Positions 51,334 to 60,955 are shown, counted from the first letter of the stretch. The stretch is DNA of 64,000 nucleotides from Methylococcaceae bacterium UBA975 (GCA_002292375.1 DBBV01000006.1:209370-273369), one strand, 5' to 3'. Notes: generated by a model from the letters alone, not told the origin. Numbers and translations are program-made.

Positions 51334-51747
51334 CTAAGACACTAGCGTAACGCAGATGTTTCTTGTATGCCCCGACAGGCGGTGTTCCCAAAGAAAAACG
51401 CCTTGCCAGGTGCCTAAGGCCAACTGCCCCTTGCTGATGGGGATAGATAAGTTTGGGTTACTAAGAATGGTCCGAATATGCGCGGGCATGTCATCTTTGC
51501 CTTCCATGGTATGAATAAAGCGTGGGTCGCCATCCGGTACGAGCTGTTGCATAAAAACCCCTAAGTCACGTTGTACATCGGGGTCGGCATTTTCACATAA
51601 CACCAGTGATGCACTGGTGTGCTGACAAAATACTTGACACAAGCCCTTGTCGATTGCACTAGCTTGCACGATTTGATTGATGTCATGGGTTATTTCTTGG
51701 GTGCCACGGCCGCTGGTAGTGATAACAAAAGAACGTTGAAAAACCAT
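51334..51747 (-). CDS. YjbQ family protein (UPF0047)
   Basis: The 137-aa protein belongs to the YjbQ family, small beta-rich trimers. It shows the conserved CQHTSASLVLCENADP and MEGKDDMPAHIR segments with metal-binding histidines, and LALGTWQGVFLWEHR. Databases call it secondary thiamine-phosphate synthase because E. coli YjbQ has weak activity of that kind; the true role is unsettled. It lies 2 bp downstream of the DUF445 gene on the same strand. Confidence 0.9.
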   Translation of the reverse strand: MVFQRSFVITTSGRGTQEITHDINQIVQASAIDKGLCQVFCQHTSASLVLCENADPDVQRDLGVFMQQLVPDGDPRFIHTMEGKDDMPAHIRTILSNPNLSIPISKGQLALGTWQGVFLWEHRLSGHTRNICVTLVS

Positions 51748-51749
51748 GC

Positions 51750-52487
51750 TTAGATTAGGCTAAAACCCAAACCGATCAAGCCGCCGAATACGCCGCCCCA
51801 TACCACCAACCAACCCAAATGCGCCTTAATCATGCGTTGAATGATTTGCTTGACCATCTCAGGGGTCAATTCGTCTAATCTTTTTTCAACAATGGCCTCG
51901 ATATTGTCGACCAAGTCACCGCTGATTTGACGTGCATTGATGCCTTCGTGAAGGGCTTCAATAAAGTCCTTGCTTTGGGTCATTTCGGTGAGTGTCAAGC
52001 GAATTTTTTCGCAGAACGGTTGTTTTAACGGCATCAAGGCATCGGTGCCGCCGACCATCGCCAACATGCTACCAAATGACGACTCTGTAATGGCGTCGAG
52101 TAAACCTTGGAATAATTTGTCATAATCCAGTCGATCTAATAAGGGATCAATGTTAAATAGCTGTTGGGCAGAATCTTCCTCACGCTGTAAAAAACGCTCA
52201 ATATTTTGTTGGGTAAAGAATTGATCCATGATCAACCGTCGAATGCCCTGTTTAAACTCTTCAAAATGCGCCGGAATAACGCCAGAGCCGTAAAGCAAAG
52301 GTACTTTTTCGAATAGCATATGGATCGCAAGCCAATTAGTAATGGCACCTGACAGTGCAAAAATACCAACGGCTTTAATGTTATCAGCGTAGTGGGGGCT
52401 ATAAAAGCTAGCGATAATAATGCCTAAGGCCACTAAATTAGTCAGCAGGCTTTTGTCGACAGTGTCGTTTACTTGTTCGTTGTTCAT
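51750..52487 (-). CDS. DUF445 family membrane protein
   Basis: The 245-aa protein has predicted membrane helices at about residues 15-50 and at the C-terminal end (LGWLVVWGGVFGGLIGLGFSL). The conserved DUF445 motif NWLAIHMLFEKVP is followed by YGSGVIPAHFEEFKQ. The function is unknown. It is followed after 2 bp by the YjbQ-family gene. Confidence 0.85.
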   Translation of the reverse strand: MNNEQVNDTVDKSLLTNLVALGIIIASFYSPHYADNIKAVGIFALSGAITNWLAIHMLFEKVPLLYGSGVIPAHFEEFKQGIRRLIMDQFFTQQNIERFLQREEDSAQQLFNIDPLLDRLDYDKLFQGLLDAITESSFGSMLAMVGGTDALMPLKQPFCEKIRLTLTEMTQSKDFIEALHEGINARQISGDLVDNIEAIVEKRLDELTPEMVKQIIQRMIKAHLGWLVVWGGVFGGLIGLGFSLI

Positions 52488-52610
52488 AGGTTGTTATAGC
52501 TTAGGTTAAAATTTAAAATCCTTTGCGTAGTGGGTATCCAATAGCTAGGAAACTAGTGGTTAGCCAACTGACAGTGGGGAAAATGTGTAAGTTTAAGGTA
52601 AGAGTGATCA

Positions 52611-53429
52611 TTAGTTGGTTGTTTTTTTGATCTGAGTGTCAGGCTCTATTATCTGACTGAGCCAACTGTGAATGGCGCGAATAAGAACCTCATCTAAGCC
52701 GGTAAAGCTGTGGTCGGCACCGATTATTTCAACTTGGCGACTGAGAGGGTTGCTTTCCATTATTGTTGCCGCCCTTGATGAAGCCGTTTTTTGTACACTG
52801 GCTAAATCTTGACTGCCATAGATATCCAATACAGGTAGCTGGATTTTTTCCAATAAACTAAGCGATTGAGCCTCCGGCAAATCTGAAGCCAAGGTTGGTA
52901 AGCCAATCATCACAGCAGCTTGGCACTTGGACTCTTGTTGTGTCGATAAATATTGTGTCGCCATCACCGCGCCCAAGCTGTGTGCCACGATAAAACAGGG
53001 CAAGCTCGGGTACGTGTTGCGTGAGTAGTCGACAGCAGCTTGAATGCGTGGGGAGGCTTCGTTAATCAAGGCTAAGTAGTCATCGATAGAGGCCCCTGTG
53101 GGTGCTAACGGTAATTGGATTGCAAGGCTGATCCAGCCGAGTTCGGCCAGTTGGTCACGAAGGGGGGCGATGATTTGTGGTGCATTAGGATTTGAGCCCA
53201 TGCCGTGCAATACAATGACAAGGCCTCGATTTGTATTGCTGTGGTCAAGATTCACTAAACCAATAAATTCAGCGCCATTTGATTGCAACATAAGCACATC
53301 CCCCACCACGATACTGTCTTTGATGCTCTCGGCGACATGTTTTTCACGATCAAGATCAGCGGCAAAGGCGCAGCCAAGCTGCGAGGTTAAAAAAAACAAC
53401 AGCGGTAAAAGTAGTCGTTTTTTAAGCAT
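52611..53429 (-). CDS. DUF3530 alpha/beta-hydrolase-like exported protein
   Basis: I start at the Met at 53429, because the signal peptide begins there (LKKRLLLPLLFFLTSQLGC, with a Cys that could make it a lipoprotein). An upstream ATG at 53504 would add 25 residues before it. The 272-aa product matches DUF3530, an alpha/beta-hydrolase family. It shows LVIVLHGMGSNPNAP, a nucleophile-type AHSLGAVMA and the His in GADHSFTGLDE. An esterase role is likely, with unknown substrate. No clear ribosome-binding site supports the chosen start. Confidence 0.75.
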   Translation of the reverse strand: MLKKRLLLPLLFFLTSQLGCAFAADLDREKHVAESIKDSIVVGDVLMLQSNGAEFIGLVNLDHSNTNRGLVIVLHGMGSNPNAPQIIAPLRDQLAELGWISLAIQLPLAPTGASIDDYLALINEASPRIQAAVDYSRNTYPSLPCFIVAHSLGAVMATQYLSTQQESKCQAAVMIGLPTLASDLPEAQSLSLLEKIQLPVLDIYGSQDLASVQKTASSRAATIMESNPLSRQVEIIGADHSFTGLDEVLIRAIHSWLSQIIEPDTQIKKTTN

Positions 53430-53598
53430 GATAAGGGTCTGTTTTTTATTTGGATGAGCGAGTTGTTCATGTTGCATTAGACGGCTGAAAAAATCCAGTC
53501 GCATTATCTATGTTGGCTAGTTAAAATCAATGCAGCGCAAAAGGCCTAAACGGCTTTTAGTGTTTCAGGGTGGGTCTTTTTGAGGTTAAAATTACGTT

Positions 53599-53826
53599 AT
53601 GAATAATCAGTCACTGGTTTTTAAATTGGCAATACCAGCCGAGAAGTATTTGTCGGTGTATAAAGGTCTCGCCAAGACCATTTCTACTCTAACGTATGAT
53701 GGGCGACGGGTGGAGTTTTCAGCAGAGAAGGTGCGGCCTTTTCTAACCCACGACGGCGTATACGGCACCTTCGAAATGCACATTACGGCAGAAAAGAAAT
53801 TTTTATCGATCAAAAAGTTGGCCTAA
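53599..53826 (+). CDS. DUF2835 family small protein
   Basis: The 75-aa basic protein matches the DUF2835 family of gammaproteobacterial proteins (YLSVYKGLAKTISTLTYDGR, VRPFLTHDGVYGTFEM). The function is unknown. It stands alone between the DUF3530 gene and rpe. Confidence 0.85.
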   Translation: MNNQSLVFKLAIPAEKYLSVYKGLAKTISTLTYDGRRVEFSAEKVRPFLTHDGVYGTFEMHITAEKKFLSIKKLA

Positions 53827-53926
53827 GCTTAAAACAGGCCCAAAAACTCACCTCTAACGAGTATTCAGGTGAAATAAATCCCAATTTCGGGTACGCTTGT
53901 TTTTTTATTAAATAGACATCAATCAG

Positions 53927-54601
53927 ATGAATACTCCGCTAATTGCCCCCTCTATTTTATCCGCTGATTTTGCTCGCCTTGGCGAGGAAGTTGACACTGT
54001 TTTAGCCGCAGGGGCTGACGTGGTGCATTTTGACGTGATGGATAACCATTATGTGCCCAATTTAACGATAGGCCCGTTAGTGTGTGAAGCGCTACGCAAT
54101 CACGGTGTAACAGCGCCGATTGATGTGCATTTGATGGTTAAACCGGTCGATAGAATCATCCCAGATTTTGCGAAGGCCGGCGCGAGCATCATTACCTTTC
54201 ACCCAGAAGCATCTGAACATATCGACCGCAGTTTGGCTTTGATTAAGGAGCAAGGTTGTCAGTCGGGCTTGGTGTTTAATCCGGCGACCCCACTGAGTTA
54301 TCTAGACTATGTTATGGATAAGATTGACGTTATTTTATTGATGTCAGTGAACCCTGGTTTTGGCGGCCAGCAATTTATTCCTGCGACACTCGAAAAGCTG
54401 CGTCAAGTGAGGCAGTTGATAGATACGAGTGGTTTTGATATTCGCCTAGAGGTGGACGGCGGTGTTAAGGTCGATAATATTGGAGCAATTGCTGCGTCAG
54501 GCGCCGATATGTTTGTGGCCGGCTCGGCTATTTTTAATACCGAGGATTACGCAAAAACAATCACGGCTATGCGGGCTGAAATAGACAAGGCCGTTAATTG
54601 A
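53927..54601 (+). CDS. rpe: Ribulose-phosphate 3-epimerase
   Basis: This 224-aa TIM-barrel enzyme interconverts ribulose 5-phosphate and xylulose 5-phosphate. Conserved active-site parts are IAPSILSADFARLGEE, HFDVMDNHYVPN, DVHLMV, SVNPGFGGQ and EVDGGV. It overlaps the gph gene by 4 bp, the common rpe-gph-trpE order of gammaproteobacteria. Confidence 0.95.
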   Translation: MNTPLIAPSILSADFARLGEEVDTVLAAGADVVHFDVMDNHYVPNLTIGPLVCEALRNHGVTAPIDVHLMVKPVDRIIPDFAKAGASIITFHPEASEHIDRSLALIKEQGCQSGLVFNPATPLSYLDYVMDKIDVILLMSVNPGFGGQQFIPATLEKLRQVRQLIDTSGFDIRLEVDGGVKVDNIGAIAASGADMFVAGSAIFNTEDYAKTITAMRAEIDKAVN

Positions 54602-55290
54602 ATAGGCTGCTGACTAACGCTGACGCTCGACTGATAGCCTTTGACTTAGACGGTACGCTAATAGACAGCGTACCTGATCTGTCAAAAGCAATACAAAAGA
54701 CCTTGGGCGAATTAGACTTACCCGAACAGTCGCAACAACAGGTTCGGTCTTGGGTGGGCGACGGTGCGCGTATGTTGGTGAAACGCGCTTTATCGGGTGA
54801 TATTAGGGCGCAGGTACCAGAGGCCTTATTTAACAAAGCATACCCGCTTTTTTTGCGCCACTATGCCAAACATTTAAACTGCGAAAGTACCTTATATGAT
54901 GGCGTTGGGCAGACCTTGCAAGGTTTAAAAGAAGCCGGCATTAAATTGGCCTGCATAACCAATAAGCCAACCCAGTTTACCTTGCCCTTATTGGAACAAT
55001 TCGGCCTTAGCGATTTTTTTGAAAAAGTGGTGTGTGGGGACACGTTTGAACAACGTAAGCCGCACCCTCAACCCTTATTAGAGGTGGCGGACTTTTTTAA
55101 GACCACGCCGCAGCAGGCGATTATGGTGGGTGACTCGATTAATGATATACAGGCCGCACAAGCGGCTGGTTTCTATTCCATTTGTGTTGACTACGGTTAT
55201 CACGGTGATCATGACGTGAACGACTTAGGGGCTGACCTAGTTATCAGTCATTTTTCACAAATAAACCGCGTGATAACGCGAGCTGCTTAG
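54598..55290 (+). CDS. gph: Phosphoglycolate phosphatase
   Basis: The 230-aa HAD-family phosphatase has motif I FDLDGTLIDS, motif II CITNKP, and motif III/IV KPHPQPLLEV and MVGDSINDIQAA. It removes phosphate from 2-phosphoglycolate, a by-product of DNA repair. The start is a TTG overlapping the rpe stop (TTGA), which indicates translational coupling. It precedes trpE by 114 bp. Confidence 0.93.
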   Translation: MNRLLTNADARLIAFDLDGTLIDSVPDLSKAIQKTLGELDLPEQSQQQVRSWVGDGARMLVKRALSGDIRAQVPEALFNKAYPLFLRHYAKHLNCESTLYDGVGQTLQGLKEAGIKLACITNKPTQFTLPLLEQFGLSDFFEKVVCGDTFEQRKPHPQPLLEVADFFKTTPQQAIMVGDSINDIQAAQAAGFYSICVDYGYHGDHDVNDLGADLVISHFSQINRVITRAA

Positions 55291-55404
55291 CAAATACGGT
55301 TAAAATGGGCGTTATGAACAGTAATGTAATTAAAAAACGATGGCGGTTGGCTGATTAGCGCTAACCCACTAGACAAGCCATTGAATTTTTAAAGAGACCA
55401 CGTC

Positions 55405-56901
55405 ATGACCCCCGAACAATTTAAACACTACGCCGATCAGGGCTATACCAAAATCCCCTTGATGAAGACCGTTTTGGCAGATTTAGAAACGCCGCTCAGC
55501 GCGTATATGAAACTGGCCAATGCACCCTACAGTTATTTATTCGAATCGGTGCAAGGCGGGGAAAATTGGGGTCGTTACTCGATTATTGGCTTACCATGCA
55601 ATGATGTTATTAAAATCTCTGGGCAGACGATCAGTGTGCAATCTAATGGCCGCACTATTGAAACGGTACAAAGTTCAGAGCCGTTAGCCTGGGTGCGTGA
55701 GTATGCGGCGCGGTTTAAAATCGCAGAAGTGGCCGGTTTGCCGCGGTTTAGTGGCGGCTTGGTCGGTTATTTCGGCTATGAAACGATTCATTATATTGAG
55801 CCAAAGGTCGCTCAACAAGCAGCAAAAAAACCAGACCCGATCGGTTCGGAGGACATTGTACTGATGGTGTCCGAAGAGGTATTGGTGTTTGATAACGTAC
55901 TTAATCAGTTGATGCTAATAACCCATGTGGACCCCTCTCAACCTAACGCCTATCAAGACGGTATAACGCGTTTAGATGATTTGGTCTTAACCTTGGAACA
56001 AACGCATATCAATAGCTCGTTTGGGCGCACTCATAACACGGCGGTGGCTGAGGTAGACTTTGTCTCCGGGTTTACCCAAGAGGGCTTTCAAGCAGCGGTT
56101 AGAAAAGTTAAAGACTATATTGTTGAAGGTGATGTGATGCAGGTGGTGTTGTCGCAACGCATGACCATACCGTATACCGAGCCGGCGATTGATTTGTACC
56201 GGGCCTTGCGTTGTATTAACCCGTCGCCTTATATGTACCATTTGAATTTGGGTGAGACTCACGTGGTTGGCTCATCACCGGAAATATTAACCCGTTTAGA
56301 AGACGACAAAGTGACGGTCAGGCCGATAGCCGGCACACGCCCAAGAGGTGCTACGCGGGCAGAAGATTTAGCGTTAGAAAAAGAGCTGTTGGCCGATCCA
56401 AAAGAATGTGCCGAACACCTTATGCTGATCGACCTAGGCCGTAATGACGCGGGGCGAGTATCAAAAACAGGCAGTGTGGAATTGACCGACAATATGGTTA
56501 TTGAACGTTATTCGCATGTGATGCATATTGTGTCGAATGTGACCGGCGACCTAAAGCCAGGTTTAGATGCCATTGATGTATTGGCAGCAACATTTCCTGC
56601 CGGTACAGTCAGTGGTGCGCCAAAAATCAGAGCGATGCAGATTATTGATGAGCTGGAACCGGTTAAACGCGGTATCTATTCAGGTGCTGTGGGCTACCTC
56701 TCATGGACCGGTAATTTAGACACTGCTATTGCTATTCGAACGGCGGTGATTAAAGACGGGCAGCTGAATATTCAAGCCGGGGCAGGCATTGTGCATGACT
56801 CGGTGCCAGAAAACGAGTGGGCAGAAACAATGAATAAAGGTCGCGCGATATTTAAAGCGGTGGCGATGGCGCAAGGTGGTTTAACGGAAGGTGAGCACTA
56901 A
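55405..56901 (+). CDS. trpE: Anthranilate synthase component I
   Basis: The 498-aa enzyme makes anthranilate from chorismate with ammonia supplied by TrpG. The inhibitor-binding motif LLES is replaced by LFES (YSYLFESVQGG). The chorismate-binding core includes VLSQRM, PSPYMYHLN, the RPIAGTRPRG segment and LAATFPAGTVSGAPKIRAM. It is the first gene of trpEGDC, with stop and start adjoining trpG. No attenuator was found before it. Confidence 0.96.
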   Translation: MTPEQFKHYADQGYTKIPLMKTVLADLETPLSAYMKLANAPYSYLFESVQGGENWGRYSIIGLPCNDVIKISGQTISVQSNGRTIETVQSSEPLAWVREYAARFKIAEVAGLPRFSGGLVGYFGYETIHYIEPKVAQQAAKKPDPIGSEDIVLMVSEEVLVFDNVLNQLMLITHVDPSQPNAYQDGITRLDDLVLTLEQTHINSSFGRTHNTAVAEVDFVSGFTQEGFQAAVRKVKDYIVEGDVMQVVLSQRMTIPYTEPAIDLYRALRCINPSPYMYHLNLGETHVVGSSPEILTRLEDDKVTVRPIAGTRPRGATRAEDLALEKELLADPKECAEHLMLIDLGRNDAGRVSKTGSVELTDNMVIERYSHVMHIVSNVTGDLKPGLDAIDVLAATFPAGTVSGAPKIRAMQIIDELEPVKRGIYSGAVGYLSWTGNLDTAIAIRTAVIKDGQLNIQAGAGIVHDSVPENEWAETMNKGRAIFKAVAMAQGGLTEGEH

Positions 56902-57494
56902 TGGCTGCAAATAAATTGGTGATGATCGATAACTACGACTCGTTTACCTACAACTTGGTGCAATACTTTGCTGAGCTGGGTGCCGATGTGCACGTGGTGC
57001 GTAACGATCAGATGAGTGTGGATGAGGTTATTCGCTTACAAGCCGATAAATTGGTGATTTCTCCCGGCCCCTGCACCCCAAAACAAGCGGGTATTTCGAT
57101 GCAACTGATTAAGCAGTTGGCCGGCCAAATTCCGATTTTAGGGGTCTGCCTTGGACATCAAAGTATCGGTGAAGTATTTGGTGGAAAGGTGGTGCACGCA
57201 AAACAAATTATGCACGGTAAGACCTCGGATATGCACCACAGTGAACAAGGGGTCTTTAAAGGCTTAAGCAACCCGTTTAAAGCAACCCGTTATCATTCAT
57301 TAGTGGTGGAAAATAAAACCTTACCCGATTGTTTGGAAATAACCGCCTGGACGCAAACTGCAGACGGTCAGATGGACGAAATTATGGGTCTGCGCCACCG
57401 TGAGTTAGATATCGAAGGGGTGCAGTTTCACCCCGAGTCAATTTTGACCGAGCACGGGCACGATTTGCTCAAAAACTTTTTAAATAAGGCTTAA
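56901..57494 (+). CDS. trpG: Anthranilate synthase component II (glutamine amidotransferase)
   Basis: The 197-aa class I amidotransferase has the catalytic Cys in GVCLGHQ and the His-Glu pair in QFHPESI. It overlaps the end of trpE by one base. TrpG/PabA proteins of this type may also serve p-aminobenzoate synthase. Confidence 0.96.
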   Translation: MAANKLVMIDNYDSFTYNLVQYFAELGADVHVVRNDQMSVDEVIRLQADKLVISPGPCTPKQAGISMQLIKQLAGQIPILGVCLGHQSIGEVFGGKVVHAKQIMHGKTSDMHHSEQGVFKGLSNPFKATRYHSLVVENKTLPDCLEITAWTQTADGQMDEIMGLRHRELDIEGVQFHPESILTEHGHDLLKNFLNKA

Positions 57495-57496
57495 GC

Positions 57497-58534
57497 ATGG
57501 ACATTAAACAAGCGCTTGAGGTGAGCATTAATCATCAAGACCTCAGTACGGATGAGATGATTGAGGTGATGCGACAAATCATGTCGGGTGAGGCAACGCA
57601 GGCACAAATAGGGGGCTTTTTAGTCGCACTTAGAATGAAAGGCGAATCGCTCGATGAAATTGAAGGCGCGGCGATTGTGATGCGCGAATTGGCTAGCAAA
57701 GTTAGCATCAGCGGTGACTTTTTAGTGGATACCTGCGGCACTGGTGGCGACGGTTCGGATTTGTTTAACGTTTCAACCGCCAGCGCGTTTATTGTAGCAG
57801 CAGCAGGTGGGCGGGTAGCAAAGCACGGTAATCGTTCGGTCTCTAGTTCAACCGGTAGCGCCGATGTGCTAGAAGAGGCAGGCATTAATTTAAATTTAAC
57901 CCCGCAACAAGTAGCCGACTGCATTAATGACGTAGGTATAGGCTTTATGTTTGCACCGGCGCACCACAGCGCGATGAAGCACGCAATTGGCCCGCGCAAA
58001 GAATTGGCGCAACGAACGATTTTCAATATGCTTGGGCCGATGACCAACCCGGCCAATGTTAAAGCGCAAGTGATCGGTGTTTTTAACGCAGCCTTATGCC
58101 AACCGATTGCCAAGGTTATGCAGCGACTCGGTAGCGAGCGCGTGTTGGTCGTCCACGCGCAAGACGGTTTAGATGAAATAAGTTTAGCAACGCCGACGCG
58201 CATTGCTGAATTAAAACAAGGTGTCGTCAGTGAATACACTATTAGCCCTGAAGAGCTGGGTGTCGCCAGTCAAAGTCTTATTGGCTTAACGGTTGATAGC
58301 GCAGCTGAATCATTCGAGTTAATTAAAGATGCCCTCGGCAGCCAGCTAACACCAGCAGCTAAAAAGGCGGCGGATATCTTGGCCTTAAACGCAGGCGCGG
58401 CGCTGTACGTGTGTGGTGTGGCTGACAGTATAAAAGCGGGTGTGGCATTAGCGCAGTCGACGATCAAATCAGGCGCAGCACTGACTAAAATTAACGCGCT
58501 AAAAGAAAAAACGCAAACTTATAATAATGACTAA
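57497..58534 (+). CDS. trpD: Anthranilate phosphoribosyltransferase
   Basis: The 345-aa enzyme adds phosphoribose to anthranilate. It contains the PRPP-binding DTCGTGGDGSDLFNVST motif, HGNRSVSSSTGSADVLE, and the GPMTNPANVKAQVIGV region. It is separated by 2 bp from trpG and overlaps trpC by 8 bp. Confidence 0.96.
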   Translation: MDIKQALEVSINHQDLSTDEMIEVMRQIMSGEATQAQIGGFLVALRMKGESLDEIEGAAIVMRELASKVSISGDFLVDTCGTGGDGSDLFNVSTASAFIVAAAGGRVAKHGNRSVSSSTGSADVLEEAGINLNLTPQQVADCINDVGIGFMFAPAHHSAMKHAIGPRKELAQRTIFNMLGPMTNPANVKAQVIGVFNAALCQPIAKVMQRLGSERVLVVHAQDGLDEISLATPTRIAELKQGVVSEYTISPEELGVASQSLIGLTVDSAAESFELIKDALGSQLTPAAKKAADILALNAGAALYVCGVADSIKAGVALAQSTIKSGAALTKINALKEKTQTYNND

Positions 58535-59330
58535 TTCCAGCACGCCGGACGTATTAACTAAAATCTTAGCGAGAAAACGGCAAGAAATAGCGCAGCGCTC
58601 GGCGCTTGTATCAATCGACGCGTTAAAACAACGTATTACAACAGCCTCGCCAGTACGTGGTTTTGTAAAAGCGATCCAAAAAACACTGGCGTCTGGTGGT
58701 ACGGCCGTAATCGCTGAGGTCAAAAAAGCCTCCCCTAGTAAGGGCTTGTTGCGAGAAAATTTTTTACCTGCAGAGATTGCCATCAGTTACCAAGCCGGTG
58801 GCGCAAGTTGTTTATCGGTACTCACCGACAAAGATTTTTTTCAAGGCTGCGAAGAGTACCTGCAGCAAGCCAGGGCAGCGTGCACATTGCCGGTTATTCG
58901 TAAGGACTTTATTATCGACCCTTATCAGGTTTATGAGGCCCGAGCGATCGACGCGGACTGTATTTTATTGATCGTTGCGGCCTTAGATGATGTTCAGCTA
59001 ACTAGCTTGTACCAACTGGCGACCGATTTAGGCATGGATGTGCTGGTTGAGGTGCACGATGCGCAAGAGTTGCAACGCGCTTTACGATTAAATTTAACGC
59101 TGGTGGGTATTAATAATAGAAACCTACGAACCTTTGAAACCTCGTTACAGACAACGATCGATTTATTAGAGCTGATTCCAAATGACATTATTGTTGTCAG
59201 TGAAAGTGGCTTGCATCAGGCTGAAGATATTGCGATGTTAAAACGCCATCAGGTACATACGTTCTTAATTGGTGAAGCGTTTATGCGTTGCGAAGACCCA
59301 GGTGAGGCATTAAAGAATTTGATTGTTTGA
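58527..59330 (+). CDS. trpC: Indole-3-glycerol phosphate synthase
   Basis: The 267-aa TIM-barrel enzyme makes indole-3-glycerol phosphate. It shows EVKKASPSKG, LSVLTDKDFF, VIRKDFIIDPYQVYEARAI and VGINNRNLRTFE. It stands without a fused TrpF domain. Its end overlaps the convergent crp-like gene by 21 bp. Confidence 0.96.
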   Translation: MTNSSTPDVLTKILARKRQEIAQRSALVSIDALKQRITTASPVRGFVKAIQKTLASGGTAVIAEVKKASPSKGLLRENFLPAEIAISYQAGGASCLSVLTDKDFFQGCEEYLQQARAACTLPVIRKDFIIDPYQVYEARAIDADCILLIVAALDDVQLTSLYQLATDLGMDVLVEVHDAQELQRALRLNLTLVGINNRNLRTFETSLQTTIDLLELIPNDIIVVSESGLHQAEDIAMLKRHQVHTFLIGEAFMRCEDPGEALKNLIV

Positions 59331-60003
59331 TACCGCATGTTTGATCAAAATGGTTTTACCCGTGACCTTGATCAAGCCCTCTTCCCCCATCGCTTTTAAC
59401 ACACGCCCAGCCATTTCACGCGAACAACCGACCATGCGACCGATGTCTTGACGGGTTACTCTAATTTGCATGCCGTCGGGGTGGGTCATTGCTTCGGGGG
59501 TTTCGCTTAAGTCTATTAAGGTTCTTGCAACACGTCCACTAACGTCTAAAAACGCCAAATGGCCGGCTTTTCGACTGGTTTGTAAGAGTCGCTTAGCCAA
59601 CTGACGGCCTAAGGCAATGATGATCTCGTTACTGTCGTCTTTCAGTTCATTTTTAAGCAACGAGCTTAGCTTGCTGTAACTGATACCAGCAAGTCGGCAG
59701 CTTGAGCAGGTTTGTACAAAAACGTCGCGTTTGTCGCGTTTTTCTTCGGGTTCAAAAAAAACCTGCTTCACCGATAAAATCACCACGGCTGAGGCTGGCT
59801 AAAATAAATTCATGGCCGTCGACTTCGTCAACACGGACATAAGCCGAACCTTCAATAAAATAGTACAAGGTGTCAGCATTATCACCCGGTTGGATGATGT
59901 CCGTTTTATTGGGGTACTCGCGTTGGTGGCAAAAACTAATGAACCGACTGAAGGTTTCATCAGACATGCCAGACAGGTTGAGAATGGGCCGTTGTTTGCT
60001 CAT
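59310..60003 (-). pseudogene. crp: CRP/Vfr-type cAMP receptor regulator, split by a frameshift
   Basis: Two adjoining frames together make one CRP-family protein of about 230 aa. The first frame covers the cyclic-nucleotide-binding domain and stops at GEAGFF-TGA. The second continues with FEPEEKRDKR, the rest of the domain and a helix-turn-helix (VTRQDIGRMVGCSREMAGRVL) close to E. coli CRP. The break is in a run of eight T on the coding strand (A residues at 59754-59761); seven T would keep the frame. I place the start at the Met at 60003, by comparison with CRP/Vfr length. The divergent osmC-family neighbour matches the crp-yhfA order of enterobacteria. The frameshift could be a true mutation, a sequencing error, or a slippage site. 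The HTH half is also open from an internal Met. Confidence 0.82.
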
Positions 60004-60112
60004 GGGTCTTAGTGTAGCAGACATTTTAGAAATTACGTCGTGGTTTAAAAAAGCCTGTTTGTTGATTTGTGATATTCTTTGCCACTGCAAACTAACAGCT
60101 TAGGTAGTGATA

Positions 60113-60538
60113 ATGAATGTACGAATAAAATGGGTTGATAATGCCATGTTTTTGGGCGAATCAGGTTCCGGCCATACGGTGGTAATGGACGGTGCGCCAG
60201 AAAATGGCGGTAGAAATTTAGGCCCCCGTCCGATGGAAATGTTATTGATTGGCATGGGTGGTTGCACCGCGTTTGATGTAAAGATGATTTTAGATAAGGC
60301 GCGTCAAAATGTGAGCGACTGTGTGGCCGAAATATCGGCTGAACGCGCGGATGCAGTGCCAGCGGTGTTTACTAAAATTCATGTGCACTTTATCGTTAGC
60401 GGTAAAGGCTTAACTGATAAGGCTGTGGCACGAGCGGTTAATTTATCGGCAGAGAAGTATTGCTCGGCTTCAATTATGTTGAGCAAGGCGGTGGACATCA
60501 GCCACGATTATGAGATCGTCAATTTAGGTGACGAGTGA
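60113..60538 (+). CDS. OsmC-family protein (YhfA-like)
   Basis: I choose the ATG at 60113, with TAGG 8 bases upstream, over the GTG at 60107; the product is 141 aa. OsmC-fold proteins are thiol-dependent peroxide-handling proteins. The catalytic Cys in GMGGCTAFDVKMIL is present, as is a second one in KYCSASIM. It is divergent from the crp-like gene, as yhfA is from crp in E. coli, and overlaps the following VOC gene by 4 bp. Confidence 0.9.
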   Translation: MNVRIKWVDNAMFLGESGSGHTVVMDGAPENGGRNLGPRPMEMLLIGMGGCTAFDVKMILDKARQNVSDCVAEISAERADAVPAVFTKIHVHFIVSGKGLTDKAVARAVNLSAEKYCSASIMLSKAVDISHDYEIVNLGDE

Positions 60539-60927
60539 AGCGGCCTAACCCAACCACTGGTTTAAGACACGTTGCGTTGAATGTGCAAGATTTAGCGGCA
60601 GCTGAACATTTTTATGTTGAGTTAATGGGCATGGCCGTTGAATGGCGGCCCGATGCAGAAAATGTGTACCTGACCTCAGGTAACGATAATCTAGCATTGC
60701 ACGTAGTAACAGGAGAGCAAACAGGCACGCCTAAGCTAGACCATATCGGCTTTTTCTTAGATACCGATGACGACGTAGATGACTGGTACGCCTTTTTACA
60801 GCAGCATAAAATTAAGATGAAAACCGCCCCAAGAAAACACCGCGATGGCGCAAAAAGCTTTTATTGTTATGACCCTAATGGAGTAACAGTGCAAATTATT
60901 TGTCACCCGCCGTTGGTGGGTAAGTAG
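60535..60927 (+). CDS. VOC (glyoxalase/bleomycin-resistance) family protein
   Basis: The 130-aa protein has two beta-alpha-beta-beta-beta units of the vicinal-oxygen-chelate fold. Possible metal-binding positions are His in LRHVALNV, His in LDHIGFFL and a residue near VQIICHP. The start is a GTG overlapping the end of the osmC-family gene (GTGA). A lyase or dioxygenase role cannot be assigned. Confidence 0.82.
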   Translation: MKRPNPTTGLRHVALNVQDLAAAEHFYVELMGMAVEWRPDAENVYLTSGNDNLALHVVTGEQTGTPKLDHIGFFLDTDDDVDDWYAFLQQHKIKMKTAPRKHRDGAKSFYCYDPNGVTVQIICHPPLVGK

Positions 60928-60955
60928 CCTTGCTAATTTAAAAAGGCAGCGACGA

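Noticed and set aside
53836..53915. CACCT/AGGTG inverted repeat between the DUF2835 gene and rpe as a riboswitch or terminator
   Set aside because: The stem is only five pairs with a long loop and no T-tract, and it matches no RNA family I can recognise.
55314..55358. Short open frame before trpE (14 codons with one Trp) and a nearby imperfect hairpin, as a possible trp leader and attenuator
   Set aside because: It has only one Trp codon, no T-tract follows the hairpin, and no alternative stem pair is visible.
57535..58239. 234-aa minus-strand open frame inside trpD
   Set aside because: It is opposite a clear trpD gene and has no known motif, so it is a shadow frame.
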